Origin: Candidatus Limosilactobacillus merdigallinarum
GTDB taxonomy: Bacteria > Bacillota > Bacilli > Lactobacillales > Lactobacillaceae
NCBI GenBank assembly: GCA_019114515.1
Contig: DXFH01000028.1
Coordinates: 1-52,883 of the forward strand
Length of the DNA stretch: 52,883 bases
Direction: 5' to 3'
Shown here one piece after another: positions 43,527 to 50,932 of the stretch (within the stretch, counting starts at the first letter, position 1; each line of letters starts with the position of its first letter). Position numbers and translations under genes: made by a program. Under the pieces are notes generated by a model. That model saw only the letters and a list, made by a program, of their open reading frames with translations, ran no database searches and was not told the DNA's origin.

Positions 43527-44647
43527 TTAGTCAATAAAATGTTCTTGATTATATTTATGCACAAATTCCGCAAAAAACGGCAATGATAAGCAGACAATTC
43601 CACGTTGCGGTGAAGTGATTAACTGGTCATTTAACAAACGTGCACGGTAAACCGAAATATAATTAGTTGGTTTGTTTAAAATCGCTTTGAGCTGGCTAGT
43701 AGATACTGCCGGCGTACCAGCCTTGACAATGGCATTGATAAAGACACGATCCGTGTTGGAAATGTCCATATACATTCTTTCATAGGCATTTCTAAACAAG
43801 TCTACTTTAGCGGCATCAAAAGTCTGCTCCATTACTTGCTCATCAATAAGCAACGATTTCTGACTAAAGCGCCATGCATAGTAACCAATCGTTTGAAATG
43901 CATATGCATAACCTTTAACTGCCTTACAAAGTTTATCAAGGACAACATAATCAATTTGTCGTTCTCCTGTTTTAAAGGTTTCTTCATAGCTTCTTGATAC
44001 AGACCATTCGTCCAATGGCGTTAAGTAAACCCGGTGACTCCTTAACAAAAATGTCAATGTATCATCGTTCTGTACTTCAGAAATACGACTTGGCAGTCCT
44101 GTCATTAGTAACGATATATCGTAATCCTGTCCAATAAGCGTCTGATATTCAGAGCCAAAAGCGCGTACATCATCACTGACCGAAATCTCATCAATACCTA
44201 TCAGAACAGATTTACCTCTTTTTTGAGTTGCTCTAATAAGACTGGTAAGTAATCATCATAATCAATTTGACCAGACTGTTCTAAAGTCTTGAAAGTCACG
44301 CCACTCCCCATAATGTTAATGCCATTAATCTTTGTCAAAAGATCCACTAATGATACCCCAGTTGCGCGTTGTAACCCGTGTAACAGCTGAAAGAGCAGGT
44401 TCCCTTGACCATTACTTAACCGAATAAAGCACCAGTTATCTAGCTTTTCTAGTGACCGTTGTACATTGAGTAAAAAGACCGTTTTTCCTGCGCCACGTGT
44501 CCCATACACCAATGAGGTCTGGTATTTCGCATCATGAGTTTGCAAACCAGTCAAATAGTCAGTTAACGCTTCTTTTTGACTAATTACAATTTTGGGAAAG
44601 AGACCAAAGCTTGGCATGAACGGATTCAGCATTTCTTTATTCATCAT
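43527..44647 (-). pseudogene. AAA/Orc1-like ATPase, single -1 frameshift
   Basis: Two frames form one ATPase of about 373 residues. The first (44647-44201) has Walker A GTRGAGKT near residue 54 and stops soon after KKEVNLF. The other frame continues KRGKSVLIGIDEIS (Walker B) and runs to 43527, ending in a winged-helix-like region (VSTSQLKAILNKPTNYISVYRARL). The break lies at a run of six A (minus strand; T at 44219-44224): one extra A, or a -1 slip, restores the frame. The family is the DNA-binding AAA_16/Orc1-like ATPases of lactobacilli; role unknown. Confidence 0.85.
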
Positions 44648-44663
44648 AGCTCACACCTCTTAA

Positions 44664-44758
44664 TTTATACTTTCTTTATACTATTTTTATACTTTGCTGT
44701 CACTGTTTTATACTTCTTTTATACTTCGCTATTCTCGTTTTATACTTCCTTTATACTT
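44664..44758. repeat. Iteron-like array of seven 9-bp repeats
   Basis: TTTATACTT starts at 44664, 44686, 44707, 44718, 44739 and 44750, with one variant TTTATACTA at 44675. Steps are 11, 11, 21, 11, 21 and 11 bp, all near one or two helical turns, so every copy faces the same side of DNA. It lies 17 bases upstream of the AAA ATPase start and includes its promoter region. Confidence 0.9.
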
Positions 44759-44765
44759 ACCTGAT

Positions 44766-44805
44766 AAAAAATCCGGCTAACCAACGAATTGCTTGCTAGC
44801 CGAAT
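44766..44805 (-). terminator. Intrinsic terminator of ogt
   Basis: On the minus strand TTCGGCTA pairs with TAGCCGGA (one wobble) and is followed by TTTTTTATC, just after the stop codon. Confidence 0.8.
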
Positions 44806-44808
44806 CAT

Positions 44809-45261
44809 TTACTTCTGCTGCGCTTCAAATGTCAACAGCAACTTCTTGCGTTCAATGCCACCACTATAGCCAGTCAGGCTACCATCTTTGCCCATCACCC
44901 GATGACAAGGGATCATCAATAAAACATGATTTTGTCCGACTGCTCTACCAACAGCGCGTGGACTGCTACCAAGGCCTTGTGCCAGTTGACTATAAGTAAC
45001 GGTCGTACCGTATGGTAATTTTTGTAATTGATGCCAAACCCGTTCTTGAAATTGTGTGCCAATAAGATGCAATGGCGGTAACTCCGACGGTTCTTGGCCC
45101 ATAAAATACTGGTCCAGCCAAATAATGCCCTGTTGAATAAACAAATTATTTGCTTCTGCTTCAGACACTGTATCTTCACTGAACTTTACTTTGGTAATTC
45201 CTTCTTCATCAGCTTCAATAACGATGTTGCCTAAAGGAGAGCGGTAATTAACGCGTACCAT
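44809..45261 (-). CDS. ogt: Methylated-DNA-protein-cysteine methyltransferase
   Basis: A 150-residue suicide repair protein that removes O6-methylguanine. The active-site motif IPCHRV lies near residue 118, and the helix-turn-helix YGTTVTYSQLAQGLG precedes it. ATG 45261 follows AGGAGATGATTTG; an in-frame start at 45279 would add six residues. The neighbouring AAA ATPase gene is on the same strand, but the terminator separates them. Confidence 0.93.
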   Translation of the reverse strand: MVRVNYRSPLGNIVIEADEEGITKVKFSEDTVSEAEANNLFIQQGIIWLDQYFMGQEPSELPPLHLIGTQFQERVWHQLQKLPYGTTVTYSQLAQGLGSSPRAVGRAVGQNHVLLMIPCHRVMGKDGSLTGYSGGIERKKLLLTFEAQQK

Positions 45262-45365
45262 CAAATCATCTCCTGTCATTTCGTGAATAAAATATCATTT
45301 TTTAATCTTTAAAAATTTTTAGAATACAATAAGAATTGTAATTAAGCTAAAGGAATCATCGATCA

Positions 45366-45578
45366 ATAGAACAGTACCAAGCTGATTCAGCAAAAATCAA
45401 GAAATTATTCGATGAAACGCCGATGGGCAACCAAGAGATTGCTCGTCACGTGGGAACAACTAGAATGACGATTTACAACATCCGGGTAGGTCATTCTGAA
45501 ATTGGCAATATTAAACTCAGTTTGGCGGCTGCATTAACTCAGCTATATGATCAACATACTGCAAATCACCAGCATTAA
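45366..45578 (+). CDS. Small helix-turn-helix protein with no standard start codon
   Basis: An open frame of 70 codons encodes IEQYQADSAKIKKLFDETP, then MGNQEIARHVGTTRMTIYNI, a clear HTH, and ends TQLYDQHTANHQH. No ATG, GTG or TTG lies between the upstream stop (45348) and the start of the conserved-looking region; ATA at 45366 falls where an ATG would be expected (ATAGAACAG), after AAAGGA. Either the start codon was lost by one substitution, or a rare ATA start is used. It may also be a decayed XRE-like gene. Family: DNA-binding, unknown role. Confidence 0.55.
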   Translation: MEQYQADSAKIKKLFDETPMGNQEIARHVGTTRMTIYNIRVGHSEIGNIKLSLAAALTQLYDQHTANHQH

Positions 45579-45664
45579 GTTCAAGCTGATTCTAGTCTAA
45601 ACACTCATTAATCACTCCGTATGTTAAAATGATGGCTACTAAATGATTTGCAAAGAGTGGGAGT

Positions 45665-46366
45665 ATGAATCAATCGTCTAATCGTGAGGATAAGCTGAAA
45701 CAACTTTCACCTGAAGACCAGCAAGAGCTGCAAAAGATGCACGACACTTTCATTGACGCACGAAAAAATGAGCCTGAGCGATTGCATGACCACCTAGAAG
45801 CTTTTCATGACGCTATTCTAGCCATTGTGGCAACCATCATCGTGCTGGAAATCACCCCACCTGTTCATGAAGTTCATTATGGCTCCTTCATTAGTGATTT
45901 AGCCGTTTTCCTGATTTCTTTTATCATTATTGTAAGCTTCTGGTATGACTTGCATAGCTTATTTTCATACTTTGTCATACGTCCGACCAGTATCACGGCC
46001 ATCCTTGAACTATGTTTATTAGCAGACTTGTCTTTGCTGCCAATGATGACTAAATGGATAATGGCAGAACACTCTGGTTTTGCGGCAATGAATTACGATG
46101 TCATTTACCTCATTGCCAGTATTCTGAAAGTACTAATCCAACGCTCCGGAATGCCCATAATGAGTCAAAACCTACAAAAGATATTGTTCCGTCACACCTT
46201 GTGGCAAACCATCTTTTTCATCGCGCTCAACGTTACACTAATTGTCTTGGCCTTCTATTATCCCCGGGTCATCATGGTGCTTTACCTGTCTTTGCCAATA
46301 ATTTCAGAGTTGTTCATGTACTTTGAACGACGCACCGCTTTAAGATTAAGAAATTCAGCTAACTAA
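45665..46366 (+). CDS. TMEM175-family (DUF1211) membrane protein
   Basis: A 233-residue protein with about six membrane segments after a 45-residue polar N-terminus. The DUF1211 signature is in the first segment: LEAFHDAILAIVATIIVLEI (residues 43-62), where the usual F-S-D filter motif reads F-H-D. Bacterial TMEM175 proteins are tetrameric K+ channels. A second family motif is not seen. A strong terminator follows. Confidence 0.85.
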   Translation: MNQSSNREDKLKQLSPEDQQELQKMHDTFIDARKNEPERLHDHLEAFHDAILAIVATIIVLEITPPVHEVHYGSFISDLAVFLISFIIIVSFWYDLHSLFSYFVIRPTSITAILELCLLADLSLLPMMTKWIMAEHSGFAAMNYDVIYLIASILKVLIQRSGMPIMSQNLQKILFRHTLWQTIFFIALNVTLIVLAFYYPRVIMVLYLSLPIISELFMYFERRTALRLRNSAN

Positions 46367-46368
46367 CA

Positions 46369-46408
46369 AAAAAGCATCCCGCAAAAAATTCGCGGGATGC
46401 TTTTATTA
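46369..46408. terminator. Bidirectional intrinsic terminator
   Basis: AAAAGCATCCCGC/GCGGGATGCTTTT with a nine-base loop. A and T flanks on both sides serve the convergent TMEM175-like and 91-residue genes. Confidence 0.9.
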
Positions 46409-46419
46409 TGTGCAATCAA

Positions 46420-46695
46420 TTAGTTCCAACCAGCTGGTACGTTATCATCAACTGCAATACCAGAAAGGTCAGCCAATGACTTCATTGCACGCTTGTAATC
46501 AGCACTGTTCTTCAAGCTGAACTGGTCAGCTTCCATTTCATTGAACTTCTGCACCAGGTAGTAAGCACTCAGGTAACGCATCAATGCCTTCTTGCTGGCA
46601 ATCGTGTCGTTTTCATCAGTTAAGTTAGAACCACTAACCACTGCACGAGCAAACTTATCTGGATTAATCTGCATCTTTTCGTCTTTCTTAGCCAT
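46420..46695 (-). CDS. Small soluble protein of unknown function
   Basis: A 91-residue acidic protein (MAKKDEKMQINPDKFARAVV), with a helical central region and a good ribosome binding site (AAAGGATG). It has no membrane segment, and no motif I recognise. It is convergent with the TMEM175-like gene and divergent from the GIY-YIG gene. Conservation in related lactobacilli would be the way to judge its worth; it has normal codon use. Confidence 0.65.
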   Translation of the reverse strand: MAKKDEKMQINPDKFARAVVSGSNLTDENDTIASKKALMRYLSAYYLVQKFNEMEADQFSLKNSADYKRAMKSLADLSGIAVDDNVPAGWN

Positions 46696-46879
46696 TATGA
46701 AACATCCTTTCTATTACAAACCCTCTTATCCACCTCTTATGATAATCATAAATGTTCACGTGTGCAACTGTTTTTATAACAAGGTTTATTAAAAGTAACG
46801 AATAGAAAAGAGCCTTGCCGAAAGAAAGTGAAAAGAGTAAATTGAGTGCAAAGTACTCTTGCATACAGGGATGAAAAAT

Positions 46880-48664
46880 ATGACTAAAAACTTGCCAGAG
46901 CCGATTGTTTTTCCGACAAAATACAATCAAGAAGAAGCCAGTGAATTAGATACGATTATCAAAAGAGACGTGTCTTCAGAAAGCCAAACATATTTAAGTG
47001 ACTACCCTACTGTGTATATCATCGACCACGCTGGGCCTAACCAAAAGCCCCAATACACCGTTTATGTTGGTGAAACAAATGATATTCAACGGCGTACATT
47101 ACAGCACTTAGACTCAGATCCAGTAGTCAGACAAGATTGGCGACAATTAAAACATACAGCGAATGCCTCTATGTTCATCATCGGTCATCGTCATTTTAAT
47201 AAATCGCTGACCTTAGATATTGAAAATCGCATGATGCACTACCTATCCGGCGTCAGTACGGTTATCCGCCTAAACAATCGACGGGATAATGCGCAAAAAG
47301 ATTATTACACCGCTGATGAAATGGTGCCTATTTTCAATAAAATTTGGCGGAAATTACATAAAATCAAACCTGATTTATTCCCTTTGCAACGGATTGTCGA
47401 AGATTCTGCCCTTTTTAAGGCATCACCTTTTTATAAACTAAACGCTGAACAACTACGAGCGAAAGATCAAATTCTGAATGTAGTGCAAGAGTACCTTAAT
47501 ACTGGCAAAAAGAATCAACTTATTTTGGTGAAGGGTGAAGCCGGCGCCGGTAAAACTGTCCTGATGAGCAATATTTTCTATGCATTAGCGAACTTGAAAA
47601 ACGGTGAACGACCACTGTCGCTGGCAATGATGGTTAACCAAAATGAACAGCAAAAAGTCTACGAGCAAATCGTTAAAAAATTGGCTATCCCTAACGCTAA
47701 AGTAGAAAAAGTGGTTACCTTCATTAGGAAACATCCTCCGCTTACTGAAAATAGCGAATCTAAAAATGCAGTTGACATTGCCTTTGTAGATGAAGCACAC
47801 CTGTTACTAACCCAAAACAATCAAGCATTTACCAAAAAATATGGCAATAATGAACTCCTGGATATTATTAAACGCGCTAAGGTAACAATTGCCGTTTATG
47901 ATGACCATCAAGTGCTGGGCTACAATCAAATCATCGAAAATGATGATCAAAAAAAGATCCAACAATATCATCCGTACACGATTACGCTGAGGAATCAGAT
48001 GCGGATCCATGCATCGGCAGCAATGCTTAATTGGTTGCGTAATATTGTTGATAATCAAACCATCACCAAAGCACCCCAGGATAAGAATTATGATTTAAGA
48101 ATCTTCGACCACCCTGCCGCCATGCAGGAAGCGATTAATAAAAAGGCTAACGAAGACGGTAAAAACGGTATTAGTCGAATGATCGCAACCTTTGATTGGG
48201 ATTATTCTAGTCAGAGCAAGAATAACGACGATCCTGATGGTTTATGGCAAGTATCAGCAGACAATTGGCATATGCCATGGAATAAACAACTTAGTCCAGC
48301 AAAAGACGATAAGAGACAAATTTCAGGAGTGAAATACTCTGACTTATCCTGGGCCGAGCAACCACACACCGTCAGAGAGATTGGCTCTACGTATACGGTT
48401 CAAGGATTCGATTTAAATTATGCGGGCGTCGTAATCGGTCCATCCGTTAAATATAGGAACGGTAAAATCGTTTTTGATCCTTCCGAAAGCAAAGATAAAA
48501 AAGTATATCAGCGCAGGAGCATGCATGACGGATCGAAGCAGGAATACGGTACTACCCTGATCGAAAACACATTTAACGTTTTGATGACCCGAGGCGTCAA
48601 TGGTTTATATCTCTATGCTGTTGATCCTGCTCTGCAAGCAGCGTTGAAAAAGGCGGTTCAGTAG
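46880..48664 (+). CDS. GIY-YIG nuclease fused to DUF2075/Schlafen-3-like helicase
   Basis: A 594-residue two-domain protein. Residues about 33-130 form a GIY-YIG nuclease: TVYII in place of GIY, YTVYVGETNDIQRR with the catalytic Tyr and Arg, and DIENRMM with the catalytic Glu. Residues about 195-590 are a DUF2075 ATPase/helicase with Walker A GEAGAGKT, Walker B DIAFVDEAHLL, RNQMRIH and the C-terminal motifs STYTVQGFDLNYAGVV and NVLMTRG. Start 46880 follows AGGGATG. Such fusions occur in accessory and defence regions; function not proven. Confidence 0.88.
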   Translation: MTKNLPEPIVFPTKYNQEEASELDTIIKRDVSSESQTYLSDYPTVYIIDHAGPNQKPQYTVYVGETNDIQRRTLQHLDSDPVVRQDWRQLKHTANASMFIIGHRHFNKSLTLDIENRMMHYLSGVSTVIRLNNRRDNAQKDYYTADEMVPIFNKIWRKLHKIKPDLFPLQRIVEDSALFKASPFYKLNAEQLRAKDQILNVVQEYLNTGKKNQLILVKGEAGAGKTVLMSNIFYALANLKNGERPLSLAMMVNQNEQQKVYEQIVKKLAIPNAKVEKVVTFIRKHPPLTENSESKNAVDIAFVDEAHLLLTQNNQAFTKKYGNNELLDIIKRAKVTIAVYDDHQVLGYNQIIENDDQKKIQQYHPYTITLRNQMRIHASAAMLNWLRNIVDNQTITKAPQDKNYDLRIFDHPAAMQEAINKKANEDGKNGISRMIATFDWDYSSQSKNNDDPDGLWQVSADNWHMPWNKQLSPAKDDKRQISGVKYSDLSWAEQPHTVREIGSTYTVQGFDLNYAGVVIGPSVKYRNGKIVFDPSESKDKKVYQRRSMHDGSKQEYGTTLIENTFNVLMTRGVNGLYLYAVDPALQAALKKAVQ

Positions 48665-48808
48665 TCATTTACTTGTTACTTTAGTATTACGGTTACCTTG
48701 TCATATATATCCAGAAAAAACATTTGCTTTATTTATTTAAATACCTAGTATAATGTAATTATTATAAACATTAGTCAATTATTGTATTATATATTTAGGT
48801 AATTAAGA

Positions 48809-49564
48809 ATGAATAAAAAATCAGAAAAATCGACAATTGTAGTTATTTTAATCGCCATTATTGCATTGGTTGTTGTTATTGGAGCAAGTAATCAATATTA
48901 CGGCAAGCCAAATAATACTAGTCATAAAAATTACACTAGTTCTAGCAAAGATAATAGTGTAAGTGACGACGAAAAGGACGCTACTCCAGGGCGAGATAAA
49001 GGAATAACTGGATCATATCGAGATGATAATTTAGGATCGGCAATGCTTCTTTTTTCCGACGGAACAGGTAGATACGTTTTTTACGACCCCAAAAACGGTA
49101 ACACTGATGATAGACTAACATGGAAAAAGATAGGTCTTAATGGTACAGGTCATATGCAATATAAACTTAATTTTCACGATTCTGATATAAAGTCGTCAAT
49201 TATAGCGACAGTAAAAGATGAATATACAATTATTCTTACGAGTTCTGATACTAACTGGAGAACAGAGACTATGCATCAAACACGGGGACGTTTGAATTTA
49301 AATAAGTTTCTTAAAAACGGTCCCGATAATAACATGGCGCAAATAGAAAATCACACTACTCCTGGAGAACAAACAACTGATCAAGTCCTTAGTAATGGTA
49401 TCAGTGAATCTGAAGCAAGAAAAAAGTTAGAATCTTCAGGGATTTCAGCAAATGACATGAAAGCTACCAGAATCCAAAATGGCTGGTCATTTAGAAATCA
49501 TGATGATCCTTTCGGAGTTGGACGTTATACAGTTCTTGACGATGGAACCATTAATAAGAATTAA
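48809..49564 (+). CDS. Membrane-anchored extracellular protein of unknown function
   Basis: A 251-residue protein with one N-terminal membrane segment (residues 9-26), then a Ser/Thr/Asn/Lys-rich linker, then a beta-rich domain (GSYRDDNLGSAMLLFSDGTG) and a C-terminal repeat-like module (SESEARKKLESSGISANDMK). The gene is visibly AT-rich, unlike most of the window, suggesting transfer. It has no lipobox Cys. Located just after the nuclease-helicase, but with a 144-bp gap. Confidence 0.7.
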   Translation: MNKKSEKSTIVVILIAIIALVVVIGASNQYYGKPNNTSHKNYTSSSKDNSVSDDEKDATPGRDKGITGSYRDDNLGSAMLLFSDGTGRYVFYDPKNGNTDDRLTWKKIGLNGTGHMQYKLNFHDSDIKSSIIATVKDEYTIILTSSDTNWRTETMHQTRGRLNLNKFLKNGPDNNMAQIENHTTPGEQTTDQVLSNGISESEARKKLESSGISANDMKATRIQNGWSFRNHDDPFGVGRYTVLDDGTINKN

Positions 49565-49635
49565 GATTGTAATGATTTCAATTTAATTAGAATATTAGTT
49601 CAAATATATTACTCACCTTTAAGCATGAATCCTTT

Positions 49636-49669
49636 AAAACCGGCATCAATTAATGCCGGTTTTATTTTT
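49636..49669. terminator. Bidirectional intrinsic terminator
   Basis: An AAAACCGGCAT/ATGCCGGTTTT stem with a six-base loop is followed by TATTTTT on the plus strand. On the minus strand the arm's own TTTT serves the HicB-like gene, which ends next to it. Confidence 0.88.
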
Positions 49670-50054
49670 AAAGACTCAATCTTTCTTTTAAAGCTGAAGT
49701 CATTACTTCACTAAAATTGATGCCTTTTTCTTTGCCAAGTTCATTTAAATAATTAGGAATGATAAAGGTCTTTTTAACCACCCGATTGTCATTCTTACGT
49801 TTGTACTCTGAGACATTAACAGTAACCAAGCTAACAATATCTGTACCCTTTGTTTTTGGTAATCGCGTATTTAATCTTGGCAACTTATTTTCTAAAGAGT
49901 AGGTGCCAATATAGTCCTTCGCCATTTCCATCGCGTCAGCAATGCTTGCCCCCTCAGTCATGCCATCAATATCAGGAATTTCAACGAAGTAGGGATAATC
50001 ACTGCTTTCATTATTTTTAGAAATGATAATCGGAAAAACTTTAATGTCGTCCAT
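49668..50054 (-). CDS. HicB-like antitoxin domain protein (orphan)
   Basis: A 128-residue protein with the HicB fold: a partly degenerate RNase H-like N-terminal domain (YPYFVEIPDIDGMTEGASIADAMEMAKDYI) and a C-terminal RHH/helix region (TFIIPNYLNELGKEKGINFSEVMTSALKERL). HicB neutralises the HicA mRNA interferase, but no HicA gene lies on either side, so it may be an orphan or a regulator. It has a good ribosome binding site (GGAGG). Confidence 0.8.
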   Translation of the reverse strand: MDDIKVFPIIISKNNESSDYPYFVEIPDIDGMTEGASIADAMEMAKDYIGTYSLENKLPRLNTRLPKTKGTDIVSLVTVNVSEYKRKNDNRVVKKTFIIPNYLNELGKEKGINFSEVMTSALKERLSL

Positions 50055-50147
50055 GATGACCTCCTATTGATTTGTCGTAACATTAAGGAAAGTGACTAGT
50101 AACTGTTAAGACTTAAAAACGGTTAAAAGAACAAAGAAGGATATTCA

Positions 50148-50372
50148 ATGAAAAACAAGTGGAAAAGCTTTTGGGATAGCATTTGGGCACCTTTGATTTG
50201 TTTTGCTATTTTATTTATTGTTGTTGAATGGTTTCTTGTACATTTCAACTTACTGCCCTTTGCTTTAGTAATTCTTATCCTGATTATAATGAAGCAAGGC
50301 AAATCCGATCTAGCTGCCGCCATCTCGTCGGCTCAAGCGAAAACAGGGCGCTCAACATTACGAAACGCTTGA
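50148..50372 (+). CDS. Small membrane protein with altered C-terminus
   Basis: The first 52 or so residues (MKNKWKSFWDSIWAPLICF, then two membrane segments ending LILIIMKQGK) look like a genuine small membrane protein with the ribosome binding site AAGAAGGAT. The last 22 residues are antisense to the truncated SDR gene and are probably an accident of a recombination junction at about 50300-50320. The native C-terminus is lost or unknown. Confidence 0.55.
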   Translation: MKNKWKSFWDSIWAPLICFAILFIVVEWFLVHFNLLPFALVILILIIMKQGKSDLAAAISSAQAKTGRSTLRNA

Positions 50373-50664
50373 TCCCATTTTTAGCGGCCGCCTGCATCAG
50401 TTTCACCGCCCCGAAGGCATCCGTCTGTAGCAAGTCCTTGGCGCCCGATCCAGCGGTAAAGTAAATCGCGTCAACGTCGCCGATTGCTTTCCGCATCTCT
50501 TCAACACTCTCGTGGAGATCAAACTTTACCGGAGTGACCCGCCTATCCTTGACCACCTTCTCCAGGTGACGGGCGCCCGCAATAACTTCATAACCATCGT
50601 TAATTAAATCACGCGTTAATTTAGTTCCAACGCGACCGGATGCACCAGCAATAAAGATCTTCAT
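50284..50664 (-). pseudogene. SDR/NAD(P)-binding protein, 3' truncated
   Basis: It begins as a normal NAD(P)-binding protein: MKIFIAGASGRVGTKLTRDL with the GASGRVG motif, then AGARHLEKV and KRFVMLSALFSLEP. After about residue 113 the sequence departs from the family (which continues for about 80-90 residues with DYxxAKxxAD) and stops at 50284. The break coincides with the foreign tail of the small membrane gene on the other strand. Confidence 0.75.
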
Positions 50665-50932
50665 TTTAATTTCACCTACTCATCGCAAAGATTATTTCAC
50701 TTACAAGTGCAGGCGCGATCCTATAATTACGGTATTACTTAATTGTAATACTGCTATACAGCGAACGCATGGCAGGCGGCTAATATATTCTTAACCAAAC
50801 TGTCCCAGATACTAATCATCTTTCAGAGTGAAAGCACTTCACACAAATGATTCCACGGTATTTCGCACAATCCATTGTGACTGCTGCGCAAAGATGGTAG
50901 ATTATTTCCAACAATACGAGGAGATGGTCTAC
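50665..50932. other. Intergenic region, amtB promoter side
   Basis: A 268-bp gap with no gene. The plus strand holds the amtB leader. A perfect CACAAT/ATTGTG dyad with a two-base centre lies at 50866-50879. Confidence 0.45.
50866..50879. promoter_or_regulatory. Dyad upstream of amtB, candidate operator
   Basis: CACAAT-CC-ATTGTG is a perfect 6-bp dyad, 53 bases before the amtB start codon. It does not match the GlnR box (TGTNAN7TNACA). Confidence 0.4.

Noticed and set aside
44664-44758. The 9-bp repeats as a CRISPR array
   Set aside because: Units are 9 bp with fixed helical spacing and no spacers of 30 bp or more; no cas genes are present.
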